The notes under the pieces: generated by a model | What the model saw: only the letters and a program-made list of their open reading frames with translations | Database searches by the model: none | Told to the model about the DNA's origin: nothing | Shown here: piece after piece, positions 50,528 through 59,015 of the stretch | Layout of the letters: every line of letters starts with the position of its first letter | Position numbering within the stretch: the stretch's first letter is position 1 | NCBI GenBank assembly: GCA_963753585.1 | Contig: CAVWCU010000001.1 | Coordinates: 1,922,001-1,986,000, forward strand | Direction of reading: 5' to 3' | DNA: 64,000 nt | Source: VRUE01 sp963753585 | GTDB lineage: Bacteria; Actinomycetota; Thermoleophilia; Solirubrobacterales; 70-9 | Position numbers and translations under genes: made by a program

Positions 50528-50994
50528 AGCTCGCGCTCGTAGTAGAGCATCGAGGGTCCGTCCTCGCGCCCTTCGCGGTTGGTGAAGCCGATGCTCTCGT
50601 ACAGGCCACGGGCGGCGGTGTCGGTCTCGCCCGTGTTGAGGTCCATGCGCGTCGCGCCCCCGGCGCGGGCCGTCTCCATCGCGCCTTCCAGCAGCGTCCG
50701 GCCGATCCCTCGCCCGCGCAGGTCCGGAACGACGTAGAGCTCCTCCAGGTAGGCGTCGAGCTCGCCGCTCCAGAGCGAGGGGAAGAAGCGCATCTGCGCG
50801 ATCCCGTCGGGACCGTCTCCGATCAGCAGGAAGACCGCCTCGTCCTTCTCGATGAAATCCGCCACGCGCCCGGCGAGGACCGCCACCTCGGGAGTCTCTT
50901 CTTCGAACTCCGCGTTGAAGTCGTGCAGGAGGCGTGCCACGTCGTGGACGTCGCCTGCCCCGGCCCGGCGAACGGTGGTCCGCGGCTCAGGCAG
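50524..50994 (-). CDS. GNAT family N-acetyltransferase
   Basis: This is a 156-residue GNAT protein: TTVRRAGAGDVHDVARLLHDFNAEF at the front, LEELYVVPDLRGRGIGRTLLEGAME (acetyl-CoA loop), and DTAARGLYESIGF. No ATG, GTG or TTG precedes the domain. CTG 50994 fits: GAGGAG lies eight bases upstream and the codon overlaps the epimerase stop region (CTGCCTGA). This is a probable CTG start coupled to the upstream gene. Target unknown. Confidence 0.82.
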   Translation of the reverse strand: MPEPRTTVRRAGAGDVHDVARLLHDFNAEFEEETPEVAVLAGRVADFIEKDEAVFLLIGDGPDGIAQMRFFPSLWSGELDAYLEELYVVPDLRGRGIGRTLLEGAMETARAGGATRMDLNTGETDTAARGLYESIGFTNREGREDGPSMLYYEREL

Positions 50995-52003
50995 CGGCCA
51001 GGCTCCTCGCGCAGTCGACGAACATCTCCTCGGCGGGGCGCTGGGACCAGCCGAGGCGCGACTCGGCCTTCTCGCTGGAGTACTCGTACCGCGTGCCCAG
51101 CTGGTTGACGATCGAGCGGATGCCGGGGTCAAACCTGCCCGCCGCGCGCACGAGCAGGTCGGGGAGGTTCCGCTTCGGCACCTTCGCCGCGGCTTCGCCG
51201 AGGCGATCGCGCAGCACGGCGGCCACTTCGGACATCCAGAAGAACGGCCCGGCGGCGATGAAGCGCTCGCCACCGGCCTCCGGCGCGGTCATCGCCCGCA
51301 GGTGCAGGTCCGCCACGTCGCGCACGTCGACGAAGCTGAAGCCGATCCGCGGTATGCCGGGCATCCCTTTCAGCAGCCGCTCGATCGCCTGCAGCGAGAA
51401 GGAGCCCTCGTCGCTCAGGGCAGGGCCGAGGATCGCGCCCGGGTTGACGACGGCGAGCCGGTCGGTGGCGCCCGCCTCGCCCATGAAGTCCCACGCCGCC
51501 CGCTCGGCGATCGTCTTCGACCGCACGTAAGGCGAGAGGCCCGGCTTGTCGGGGTCGGTCCAGTCCTGCTCGGTCAGCGGTTTGCCCCCGGGCCTGGCGC
51601 CGCCGGCGACCGCGGCCACCGAGGAGGTGACGACGACTCGCTCGACCCCCGCGTCCATCGAGGCGCGCAGCACCCGCAGGGTGCCCTCGCGGGCGGGGAC
51701 GATCAGCTCGTCGGGGTCCTTCGGCTGCACCGGCGGGAACGGCGAGGCGACGTGCAGCACGCTGTCGCAGCCCTCGACCGCCTGCGCCCAGCCGGCGTCG
51801 CCGGTGAGGTCCGCTGCGAAGACCGAGAGCTGCTCGCCGGCGTCGACCTGCGAGGCGACCGCGGCACGGACGTCGGACTCGCGCGCGAGGTCGCGCACGG
51901 TGGTCCGCACCCGGTGCCCTCGCCGCAGCAGCTCGATTGCGCACCAGCTGCCGAGGAAGCCGGTGCCCCCGGTTACCAGGACCGTCTGGGGTTGCTCCGT
52001 CAC
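50987..52003 (-). CDS. NAD(P)-dependent epimerase/dehydratase (extended SDR)
   Basis: This is a 338-residue extended short-chain dehydrogenase resembling dihydroflavonol-4-reductase. It has TVLVTGGTGFLGSWCAIELL (TGxxGxxG), VLHVASPFPP, VVTSSVAAVAG and the catalytic YVRSK within GLSPYVRSKTIAE. The substrate is probably a carbonyl metabolite. GTG 52003 gives the usual N-terminus. It overlaps the following GNAT gene. Confidence 0.9.
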   Translation of the reverse strand: MTEQPQTVLVTGGTGFLGSWCAIELLRRGHRVRTTVRDLARESDVRAAVASQVDAGEQLSVFAADLTGDAGWAQAVEGCDSVLHVASPFPPVQPKDPDELIVPAREGTLRVLRASMDAGVERVVVTSSVAAVAGGARPGGKPLTEQDWTDPDKPGLSPYVRSKTIAERAAWDFMGEAGATDRLAVVNPGAILGPALSDEGSFSLQAIERLLKGMPGIPRIGFSFVDVRDVADLHLRAMTAPEAGGERFIAAGPFFWMSEVAAVLRDRLGEAAAKVPKRNLPDLLVRAAGRFDPGIRSIVNQLGTRYEYSSEKAESRLGWSQRPAEEMFVDCARSLAAA

Positions 52004-52091
52004 GGATGGCAGCGTAGCCGCCTGGGCCCGGAGGGCGCATGGGGGACAGCGAGCTATCGTCACCGGCATCGACGGGCGCGACGGGAAATCG

Positions 52092-52763
52092 GTGGTCCCA
52101 GGATGGTCCCTGGTCCTTGCCGCCCTGATCGTGTTCGTAGTCGGCCCGGACCCTGCGCCTGCGGCACGACCCCACCCAGGCCACGCGTTCCACGGGCGCA
52201 TAGAGGCGATCGACGCCGAGACCCGAGCGCGGATGACGGGCGTCTCCTGGCACCGCGGCTGCCCGGTCGGGTTCGCGGACCTGCGTCTGCTCACGGTGAG
52301 GCACTGGGGCTTCGACGGCAGGCCCCACCGCGGCCGCCTGGTCGTAAACCGCGACGCCGCCGCGGCGATGCTGGGCACGATGCGCAGGCTCTACCGGCTG
52401 CGCTTCCCGATCCGCCGGATGCGACTCGTCGACGCCTACGACGCCGACGATCGGCGCAGCATGGCCGCCGACAACACCTCTGCGTTCAACTGCCGCTTCG
52501 TCGCCGGCAGCCCTGGGGTCTGGTCCGAACATGCCTATGGCCGGGCGATCGACGTCAACCCGATCGAGAACCCCTACGTCACCGCTTCCGGCTACGTCTC
52601 GCCTCCCGCCGGCACCCCTACGCCAACCGCTCGCACCACCGCAAGGGGATTGATCCACCGCCACGGCCCGGTGGTGGAGGCGTTCGCCTCGGCCGGCTGG
52701 GAGTGGGCAGGCAACTGGTCCTCGCCCAAGGACTACCAGCACTTCTCGGCGACCGGCAGCTGA
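52092..52763 (+). CDS. Secreted M15-family D-Ala-D-Ala carboxypeptidase-like protein
   Basis: This is a 223-residue zinc peptidase. The N-terminus VPGWSLVLAALIVFVVG is a signal peptide or anchor ending near PAPAA. The M15_4 catalytic part shows SAFNCRFVAGS, the zinc site SEHAYGRAIDVNPIENPYV (His and Asp), and the third ligand in DYQHFSATG. It probably trims peptidoglycan peptides. GTG 52092 is preferred because the hydrophobic stretch follows at once. Confidence 0.87.
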   Translation: MVPGWSLVLAALIVFVVGPDPAPAARPHPGHAFHGRIEAIDAETRARMTGVSWHRGCPVGFADLRLLTVRHWGFDGRPHRGRLVVNRDAAAAMLGTMRRLYRLRFPIRRMRLVDAYDADDRRSMAADNTSAFNCRFVAGSPGVWSEHAYGRAIDVNPIENPYVTASGYVSPPAGTPTPTARTTARGLIHRHGPVVEAFASAGWEWAGNWSSPKDYQHFSATGS

Positions 52764-52792
52764 TCCCGACCAACCATCTAGGGTTCGGTGCC

Positions 52793-53584
52793 GTGGCACG
52801 TCCGCGCGTCGACTACGAGCGGCACGGGCTGACCTATGCGCGCAACCGCAGGGCGGACCCGCGGATCGAGGCACGGATCCACGCTGCCCTCGGCGATGCC
52901 CACACGGTGCTCAACGTCGGTGCCGGCAGCGGCTCGTATGAGCCCTCGGATCGCTCCGTGCTCGCGGTCGAGCCGAGCGCGACGATGCGCGCCCAGCGAC
53001 CGGTGGGCGCGGCGCCGGCGATCGCCGCCCGCGCCGAGTTCCTCCCCTTCGACGAGGGCAGCTTCGACGCTGCGATGGCCTGCGTGACCATCCACCACTG
53101 GGAGCCGCCGGAAGCCGGCCTCGCCGAGCTGCGCCGCGTCGCCCGTGGCCCGGTCGTCGTCTTCACCTTCGACCTCGAGCACCTGCCCGCCTGGCAGCTG
53201 GAGTACCTCGCCGAGGGCATCGAGCTGGAGCTCCCCCGCTTCCCGGCGATCGCGGAGGTCGAGCGCGCCCTCGGCGGCCGGACACGGGTCGAGCGCGTCC
53301 CCACCCCGGCGGACTGCGCCGACGGCTTCTTCGAGGCCTTCTGGGCCCGTCCCGAGGCGCTCCTCGATCCCGCCATCCGCGCCTCCCAGTCGATGTGGGC
53401 GCTGCTCGACCCCGCGGTCGAGAAGCGCATCGTCAAGCGCCTGGCCGAGGCCCTGCGGTCCGGCGCCTGGGACGCCGAGCACGGTCACCTGCGCGGGCAG
53501 GAGAGCTTCGACGGGTCGCTGCGGCTGGTGATCTCGGAGCCGGGAAGGGGTGGGGACGCCTCTGGCGAATCGAGCAGCCCATGA
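52793..53584 (+). CDS. Class I SAM-dependent methyltransferase
   Basis: This is a 263-residue methyltransferase: VDYERHGLTYARNRRADPRI, SAM-binding VLNVGAGSGSYEPSD, AVEPSATM, and the post-motif FDEGSFDAAMACVTIHHWEPPEAGLAELRRVA. It resembles the family-11 methyltransferases of small molecules. GTG 52793 was chosen. Its stop overlaps the next ATG (ATGA). Confidence 0.87.
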   Translation: MARPRVDYERHGLTYARNRRADPRIEARIHAALGDAHTVLNVGAGSGSYEPSDRSVLAVEPSATMRAQRPVGAAPAIAARAEFLPFDEGSFDAAMACVTIHHWEPPEAGLAELRRVARGPVVVFTFDLEHLPAWQLEYLAEGIELELPRFPAIAEVERALGGRTRVERVPTPADCADGFFEAFWARPEALLDPAIRASQSMWALLDPAVEKRIVKRLAEALRSGAWDAEHGHLRGQESFDGSLRLVISEPGRGGDASGESSSP

Positions 53585-54099
53585 CCGATCTCGCCGCCGT
53601 CTTCGATGCCCACGTTGCGGCGGAGTTCCAAGATCTCGACCTCGAGGCGACCATGGCCACTATGGGCGAGGACCCCTACGTCCACCACGTCCCCACGGTC
53701 ACGGGCGGCAACGGCGCCGCGGGCGTCCGCCACTTCTACGGCAACCACTTCATCGGCCAGTGGCCCGACGACACCGAAACCCGTCAGCTCTCCCGCACCG
53801 TTGGCGAGACCCGGGTGGTCGACGAGCTGCTGATGACTTTCACCCACGACCGCCGGCTCGACATCATGCTCCCCGGAATCCCACCCACGGGCCGCCGCAT
53901 CTCCATCCCCGTGGTGGTCGTGGTCGGCTTCGACGACGGCAAGGTCAACCACGAGCACATCTACTGGGACCAGGCCAGCGTCCTGGTCCAGGCAGGCCTT
54001 CTCGACCCAAGCGGACTCCCGGTGGCGGGTTCCGAGCAAGCCGAGGCCTTGGTCGACCAGCAGCGGCCGAAGAACGAGCTGTTCGGCAGCAACGGTTAG
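53581..54099 (+). CDS. SnoaL/NTF2-like protein
   Basis: This is a 172-residue protein of the NTF2-like alpha+beta barrel type: FDAHVAAEFQDLDLEATMATMGEDPYVHHVPTVTGG, VRHFYGNHFIGQWP, and VVVVVGFDDGKVNHEHIYWDQASVLVQAGLL at the end. Members act as small-molecule isomerases, cyclases or dehydratases. It is coupled to the methyltransferase (ATGA), so the two may modify the same compound. Substrate unknown. Confidence 0.85.
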   Translation: MTDLAAVFDAHVAAEFQDLDLEATMATMGEDPYVHHVPTVTGGNGAAGVRHFYGNHFIGQWPDDTETRQLSRTVGETRVVDELLMTFTHDRRLDIMLPGIPPTGRRISIPVVVVVGFDDGKVNHEHIYWDQASVLVQAGLLDPSGLPVAGSEQAEALVDQQRPKNELFGSNG

Positions 54100-54279
54100 T
54101 CGGGCACCCACAAGGAAGCCCGCCCGCAAATAGTCGAAGATCTCGGCCTGAGCACCGGGGCACTCGAGAAGACTGGCGCGAGGCGTTACTGGCCGATCTG
54201 GGCGGCGACGGTCCCGCTCGCCCTCTGGGCGATCGTCCGCGCCCTCGGGCTGGAGGGCGGGGACCGGCTGACCTCGCTG

Positions 54280-55110
54280 ATGTGGTTCACGCCCTTCGCG
54301 GCGGTCGCGGCGCTGCTGGTCGCGGGTGTCGCCGTCGCGTGGCGTAACTGGGCAGCCGCGGCCCTCGCCGCGACGACGACGATCTTCCTCGCGGCGGCGG
54401 TCCTGCCGCGGGCGATCGGCAGCGAAGCCGTGCGGGCGGAGGGCCGCGAGACGCTCACGGTGCTCTCGGCCAACGTCTACCTCGGCGCCGCCGACCCGAG
54501 TGCCCTGGTCGCGCTGGTCGACCGCTACCGCCCCGACCTGCTCAGCGTCCAGGAGCTGACCCCCTCGTTCGCCCGCCGCCTGCGCCGGGCCGGCATCGCC
54601 CGCCGGCTCCCGCACTCGGTGCTGATGGCACAGCCGAGAGGCCGCGGCGGCGGCCTCTACGCACGCCACCCGCTGACCCCGCTCCCGCACCAGACGCAGT
54701 TCCCGGCTCGTATGCCACGCGCCTCGATGGTCCTTGCAGACGGTAGGCGCCTGCGCCTGGTCGCGGTGCATCCCTTCCCCCCCAACATGGGCGTCGAGCG
54801 CTGGCGGGAAGCGCTCGGGAGCCTGCCGGCCCCCGGCTCCGGGCCCCCGTGGCTCCTGGCCGGGGACTTCAACGCGACCTTCGACCAGGCCGAGTTCCGC
54901 GACCTCGTCGACCGCGGCTACCGCGACGCGGGCGCAGCGACCGGCAAGGGCCTGCAACCCACCTGGCCGAGCAGCGAGGTGTTCCCCTGGGGGCTGATGA
55001 CGATCGACCACGTCCTCGCCGACCGCCGACTCGCGGTCGCCGAGTACGGAGTCGACGGCCTTCCCGGCAGCGACCACCGGGCGATCCACGCCCGGCTGGT
55101 GCTGCCCTAG
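54280..55110 (+). CDS. Endonuclease/exonuclease/phosphatase family membrane protein
   Basis: This is an EEP-fold hydrolase with membrane segments at the N-terminus. Catalytic signatures are TVLSANVYLGA, DLLSVQELTPSF, VAVHPFPPN, LLAGDFNATFD, TIDHVLAD and GSDHRAI. ATG 54280 starts within the hydrophobic part; the same frame is open upstream from at least CTG 54148 and encodes another membrane segment (YWPIWAATVPLALWAIV). The true start is probably upstream at a CTG. The target could be DNA, a phospholipid or a phosphosugar. Stops interlock with the convergent methyltransferase (CTAG). Confidence 0.85.
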   Translation: MWFTPFAAVAALLVAGVAVAWRNWAAAALAATTTIFLAAAVLPRAIGSEAVRAEGRETLTVLSANVYLGAADPSALVALVDRYRPDLLSVQELTPSFARRLRRAGIARRLPHSVLMAQPRGRGGGLYARHPLTPLPHQTQFPARMPRASMVLADGRRLRLVAVHPFPPNMGVERWREALGSLPAPGSGPPWLLAGDFNATFDQAEFRDLVDRGYRDAGAATGKGLQPTWPSSEVFPWGLMTIDHVLADRRLAVAEYGVDGLPGSDHRAIHARLVLP

Positions 55111-55769
55111 GACTCCGTCCGGGCCGTCAAGAGGTCGAGGCTGCCGGCCGCCGTGCGGAAGCACCCGTAACGCTCCACCGGGCCGAACCCGGCCTCGGAG
55201 ATGAACTGCGGCAGCCGGCCGGCGCGGTGATCGGCGGTCCGGTCGAAGCCGTCGATCGCCTGGCTGACGAAGAACAGCGCGCCGATCAGGGGATCGCGCG
55301 GCCGGCCAAAATCGGCGATGTGCAGGTGCCCGCCGGGCTTGACGATGCGCTTCGCCTCGGCCAGGGCCGTGCGCTTGTCCTCCGGCAGGAGGTGGTGCAG
55401 CACCAGCGACATCGTGACGACGTCGGCGCTCCCGTCGGCCAGCGGAATCTCCTGCGCCATCCCCTCGGCCCACTCGACCGCGTCGGCGCCGGGCTTTTCC
55501 CGCGCCACGGCGAGGATTTCGGAGTCGCCGTCGACGCCGATCGTCTTCGCGTCCCCTCGTTCCGCGGCGAGGCCGATGGCGAACGTCCCCGTGCCGCAGC
55601 CGACGTCGACGGCCGTTCCGCCTTCGGGCAGGTCTGCGCTTACCCGCTGTCGCATCAGCTCGCGGAAGCGGCGCTCGCGCACGGCCAGTGCCAGCACCGG
55701 GTCGTAGAGTCGCGTGAAGACCCGCCAGCGGGTGGCGGGGATGTAGCGGGGCTCAGCGGCGGAGGGCAT
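55107..55769 (-). CDS. Class I SAM-dependent methyltransferase
   Basis: This is a 220-residue methyltransferase: AVDVGCGTGTFAIGLA (motif I), TIGVDGDSEILAVA, ADGSADVVTMSLVLHHLLPEDKRTALAEAKRIVKPGGHLHIADFG. It resembles UbiE/family-11 enzymes. ATG 55769 is the start. Context gives no substrate. Confidence 0.88.
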   Translation of the reverse strand: MPSAAEPRYIPATRWRVFTRLYDPVLALAVRERRFRELMRQRVSADLPEGGTAVDVGCGTGTFAIGLAAERGDAKTIGVDGDSEILAVAREKPGADAVEWAEGMAQEIPLADGSADVVTMSLVLHHLLPEDKRTALAEAKRIVKPGGHLHIADFGRPRDPLIGALFFVSQAIDGFDRTADHRAGRLPQFISEAGFGPVERYGCFRTAAGSLDLLTARTES

Positions 55770-55918
55770 CTGGAACCTCGGTGAGGTTAGCCCGCCGCCC
55801 TCCGAAGAGCGTTCCGGGCGGTTCAGGCAGGCCGCCTTCCAGATTGGACAAAGGCGGCCCGAAATCCGCTCCGCTCGAATGTCTTTGGGGTGGGGGGCGC
55901 GCCACGCCGGGTCCCGAA

Positions 55919-56596
55919 ATGGACCGCATGCAAGATAAACCGCGCCTCACCTACGCAAACATCGTCTCGACCCTGGCTCTCTTCCTCGTCCTCGGGAGCA
56001 GCGCTGCCTACGCGGCGGACAAGATCCGCTCAGGCGACATCGCCCCGGGGGCTGTTCGCACCTCCGACGTCTTCAAGAGAGCGATCGTCAGCGGCAAGAT
56101 TGCGGTGGGCGCGGTGCGGAGCAACCAGATCGCCGACGGCGCGGTCGGCTCGAAGCAGATCGGGGCCGGCGCGGTCGCTCCCTCGAACCTCCAGTTCCCG
56201 GTTTCCTTCGTTGCCAGCCCCACTGGCGGTTCGGCGCCTGTGACCGCAGGGCCCGAGCCATACCCGCTGGCCGACAGCACTTGGGTCCAAAAGCCCGGCG
56301 AGATCGACGTCGTCTTCGGCGCGGCCGCGGCGACGCTCGCCTACGACGACTCCGGCCCGGGCTCCTGCCGTGTGTTCTTCGAAATCAACCTCAATGGCCA
56401 GCAGGTCGGCGGCGGCGAAGTCTCGACCAGCTCGACCACGCTCCAACAGGTCGAACAGAACGTCGGCGCCCAGCCCCAGATCGACCCGGTCGTTCCAACC
56501 ACCAACCAGCTGAGCGTCCAAACCGCCTCCAACGGAGCCTGCACACCGGACTCCACCATCGACTCGACCCGCTTCCGCGTCCTCGATTTCGGTTAA
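55919..56596 (+). CDS. Secreted protein with GAV repeats
   Basis: This is a 225-residue exported protein. It starts MDRMQDKPRLTYANIVSTL and has a signal segment ALFLVLGSSAAYAA. Residues about 38-92 form four imperfect repeats around GAV (SGDIAPGAVRTSDV, SGKIAVGAVRSNQI, ADGAVGSKQI, GAGAVAPSNL), likely a beta-roll like fibre proteins. The remainder is a beta-rich domain with two Cys (GSCRVFFEI and NGACTPDS). Similar repeat proteins are frequent in Thermoleophilia. Function unknown, possibly surface adhesion. Confidence 0.8.
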   Translation: MDRMQDKPRLTYANIVSTLALFLVLGSSAAYAADKIRSGDIAPGAVRTSDVFKRAIVSGKIAVGAVRSNQIADGAVGSKQIGAGAVAPSNLQFPVSFVASPTGGSAPVTAGPEPYPLADSTWVQKPGEIDVVFGAAAATLAYDDSGPGSCRVFFEINLNGQQVGGGEVSTSSTTLQQVEQNVGAQPQIDPVVPTTNQLSVQTASNGACTPDSTIDSTRFRVLDFG

Positions 56597-56668
56597 GGAG
56601 ACGGCCCGAACCAGGGCAGCACCAGCCGGGCGTGTGTACCGCGCCGGCGGGCGCTGCCCTGAGCGCGT

Positions 56669-57097
56669 TTACTGGTTCAGCTCGGCCTGCGCCCGGATCC
56701 GGTCCTCCTGCTCGCGCAGCTCCGGCGTGAACTCCTCGCCGAAGTCGTCGGCCTCGAAGACCTGCCGGATCTCGATCTCGCCGGGCTCGTCGTGCGGGTT
56801 GGGGCAGCGCTTGATCCACTCCACCGCCTCCTCGAAGGAGTCCACCTGCATCAGCCAGTAGCCGGCGATCAGCTCCTTGGTCTCGGCGAAGGGGCCGTCG
56901 GTCACGGTCCGCTCGCTGGCGCCGCCGAAGCTGACGCGGGCGCCCTTGGAGGAGGGGTGCAGGCCCTCGCCGGCGAGCATCACTCCGGCCTTGACCATCT
57001 CCTCGTTGAACTCGCCCATCGCGCCGAGCAGCTCCTCGCTCGGCATCACGCCGGCCTCGGAGTCCTTGCTTGCCTTCACGATCGCCATCACTCTCAT
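56669..57097 (-). CDS. DGPF/YCII-domain protein, orphan
   Basis: This is a 142-residue YCII-like protein with the motif TVTDGPFAETKELIAGYWLMQVDS. It begins MRVMAIVKASKDSEAG at ATG 57097 with AAAGGA upstream. Unlike the copy at 38.5 kb, no ECF sigma gene is adjacent. It could be part of the regulon of the ECF42 factor in this window. Its C-terminal extension (about residues 115-142) is longer than usual and strongly acidic. Confidence 0.9.
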   Translation of the reverse strand: MRVMAIVKASKDSEAGVMPSEELLGAMGEFNEEMVKAGVMLAGEGLHPSSKGARVSFGGASERTVTDGPFAETKELIAGYWLMQVDSFEEAVEWIKRCPNPHDEPGEIEIRQVFEADDFGEEFTPELREQEDRIRAQAELNQ

Positions 57098-57237
57098 CTT
57101 GGGGTCCTTTCGGTCGTCTTGCGGAAGCTCGGTGTGCCCGATATTCCCGCCTCTACCCACTACGACGAACGGGGATCGCCGAAATCGACAGGGGCGGGTT
57201 GTCTCGCCCGGGGCCTGGGTCAATATGTCGCCTGCAC

Positions 57238-58026
57238 GTGAACGTCGAGATAACCCACATCGGCGGTCCCACCGTCCTGATCGAGGTCGGGGGCTGGCGC
57301 CTGCTGACCGACCCGACGTTCGATCCTCCGGGCCAGGATTACCGGTTCGGCTGGGGCACCGGGTCGCGCAAGCTGGCCGGCCCGGCGATCGCCGCAGCCG
57401 ATCTCGGGCGGATCGACGCCGTCCTGCTCAGCCACGATCACCACGACGACAATCTCGACGCCGCCGGCCGGGCATTTTTGCCCTCGGCCGGAGCCGTCGT
57501 CACCACGGTCCCGGGCGCGAAGCGCCTGGGCGGTCACGCCCGCGGCCTCGCACCATGGGCGAGCACCCGGCTCGAGGATCCGGCGCGGCCGACGATCGAG
57601 ATCAGCGCCACGCCCTGCCGCCACGGCCCCCCGCTGAGCCGCCCGATTGTCGGCGACGTAGTCGGGTTCGCGCTCAGGTGGGACGGTCAGGAGAACGGCG
57701 TCCTCTGGATCTCAGGCGACACGGTGCTCTACGACGGCGTCCGCCAGGTCGCCGACCGCCTCCAGGTCGGCACCGCCCTTCTGCACCTCGGAGGCGTCCG
57801 CTTCCCGATCTCCGGCCCCCTGCGCTACACGATGAACGCCAAGGAAGCCGTCGAGCTGTGCGGGCTCATCCAGCCCCAGACCGCGATCCCGATCCACTAC
57901 GAGGGCTGGAAGCACTTCCGCCAAGGGCGAGAAGAGATCGAGCGCGAGCTCGCCTGCGCCCCGGAGGACATCCAAGAGCGGATCCGGTGGCTGCCGATGG
58001 GGGTCGGGACCGCGGTCGCCGTCTGA
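57238..58026 (+). CDS. MBL-fold metallo-hydrolase (UlaG-like)
   Basis: This is a 262-residue metallo-beta-lactamase-fold enzyme: VEITHIGGPTVLIEVGGWRLLTDPTFD, metal motif LLSHDHHDDNLD, HGPPLSRP, WISGDTVLYDG, and IPIHYEGWKHF, which matches the UlaG-like lactonase/phosphodiesterase group. GTG 57238 fits the start. CAATAT lies 11 bases before it, so the leader may be very short. Substrate unknown. Confidence 0.9.
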   Translation: MNVEITHIGGPTVLIEVGGWRLLTDPTFDPPGQDYRFGWGTGSRKLAGPAIAAADLGRIDAVLLSHDHHDDNLDAAGRAFLPSAGAVVTTVPGAKRLGGHARGLAPWASTRLEDPARPTIEISATPCRHGPPLSRPIVGDVVGFALRWDGQENGVLWISGDTVLYDGVRQVADRLQVGTALLHLGGVRFPISGPLRYTMNAKEAVELCGLIQPQTAIPIHYEGWKHFRQGREEIERELACAPEDIQERIRWLPMGVGTAVAV

Positions 58027-58160
58027 ACGCCTAACCCCTCTAACGTCGTCGCCATCCAAGGAATTCGAGGGACATGAGCGGAGACGCCCGCCTGGGCCTG
58101 TAGAAAGCCTGTGGACAGCAGGCCTGACCGGGGCCTTGCGCCCTACTCAAGGAGACGAGA

Positions 58161-58445
58161 ATGTCGGTTACGACCAAGGATGAGTTGGCAAGGCAGGTTG
58201 CTGCGCGGACTGGCCTCGAGATGGGCCAGGCGAAGCTCGCCGTGGAGGCGACGATTGAGGAGATCACCGCTCAACTTGCGGCCGGCAACGAGGTCAAATT
58301 CACCGGCTTCGGCAAATTCTCGACTGTCGCCCGACCGGCTCGGGAAGGCCGCAATCCGCAGACCGGAGAATCAATGCAGATCGCCGCGAAAACGGCGGCG
58401 AAGTTCAGCCCCGGAGCGGAACTGAAGAAGGCCGTCAACAGCTGA
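58161..58445 (+). CDS. HU-family nucleoid protein
   Basis: This is a 94-residue histone-like protein: TKDELARQVAARTGLEMGQAKLAVEATIEEI (dimer helices) and the DNA-binding arm region FTGFGKFSTVARPAREGRNPQTGESMQIAAKTAAKFSPGAELKKAV. It lacks the Lys/Ala-rich tail of mycobacterial HU. AAGGAG lies at 58149-58154 ahead of ATG 58161. A GC-rich hairpin follows the stop, so it forms its own unit. Confidence 0.96.
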   Translation: MSVTTKDELARQVAARTGLEMGQAKLAVEATIEEITAQLAAGNEVKFTGFGKFSTVARPAREGRNPQTGESMQIAAKTAAKFSPGAELKKAVNS

Positions 58446-58456
58446 AATGCTCTTTG

Positions 58457-58482
58457 GGGAGGCGGCGGTCTCGCCGCCTCCC
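58457..58482 (+). terminator. Rho-independent-like terminator after the HU gene
   Basis: GGGAGGCGGCG and CGCCGCCTCCC form a perfect 11-base stem with a GTCT loop, 12 bases after the HU stop. There is no U-tract. Confidence 0.75.
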
Positions 58483-58524
58483 GAGTCGCTGAGACCTGTC
58501 TAGCCGTAGGGCGCCTCTACCGGC

Positions 58525-58935
58525 TCAGTCCTGAGGTTGGACGATCTCCTGGACGGCCCAGCCGTTGCCGTCCGGGTCGGCGAAGAACACGAAGCGGCCC
58601 CAGGGGAACTCCTGCACCTCGCTCGCCTCGACCCCGCGCTCCACCAGCTCCGCCCTGGCCGCATCGGCGCTCTCGACGACCATCTGCAGGCCCGAGAGGC
58701 TCCCCGGCTGCATCTGGTGCGCGTCGGTGATCAGCGCGATCGAGCAGGCCGAGCCGGGCGGGGTCAGCTGCACGAAGCGCAGCTCCTCGCTCACCTGGTG
58801 GTCGTGTTCGGCGAGGAAGCCGACCCGGTCGACGTAGAAGGCCTTGGCCCGGTCGACGTCGGAGACCGGTACCTGCACCAGCTCCAGTCGCCACTCGATC
58901 TTCGATGCCGTGTTTCCCGCGTCCGCCATTTGCAC
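58525..58935 (-). CDS. VOC (glyoxalase) family protein
   Basis: This is a 136-residue VOC protein: LELVQVPVSDVDRAKAFYVDRVGFLAEHDHQV in the first half and PWGRFVFFADPDGNGWAVQEIVQP at the end, with the metal Glu/His positions plausible. It resembles the uncharacterised glyoxalase-like proteins. It is divergent from the MarR regulator at 59016, which may control it. ATG 58935 or 58929 may start it. Confidence 0.9.
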   Translation of the reverse strand: MQMADAGNTASKIEWRLELVQVPVSDVDRAKAFYVDRVGFLAEHDHQVSEELRFVQLTPPGSACSIALITDAHQMQPGSLSGLQMVVESADAARAELVERGVEASEVQEFPWGRFVFFADPDGNGWAVQEIVQPQD

Positions 58936-58997
58936 TCCCTTCGTCGTCCAAGCGTCCTATGATTCTCTCGCCTGGTAAGTTCCTTATCTAACAAATA

Positions 58998-59012
58998 TCT
59001 TAGCAACTAAGA
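58998..59012. promoter_or_regulatory. Probable MarR operator
   Basis: TCTTAG (58998-59003) and CTAAGA (59007-59012) are a perfect inverted repeat separated by CAA, in an AT-rich gap between the divergent VOC and MarR genes and only four bases from the MarR ATG. Binding would block both genes. Confidence 0.55.
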
Positions 59013-59015
59013 GAT

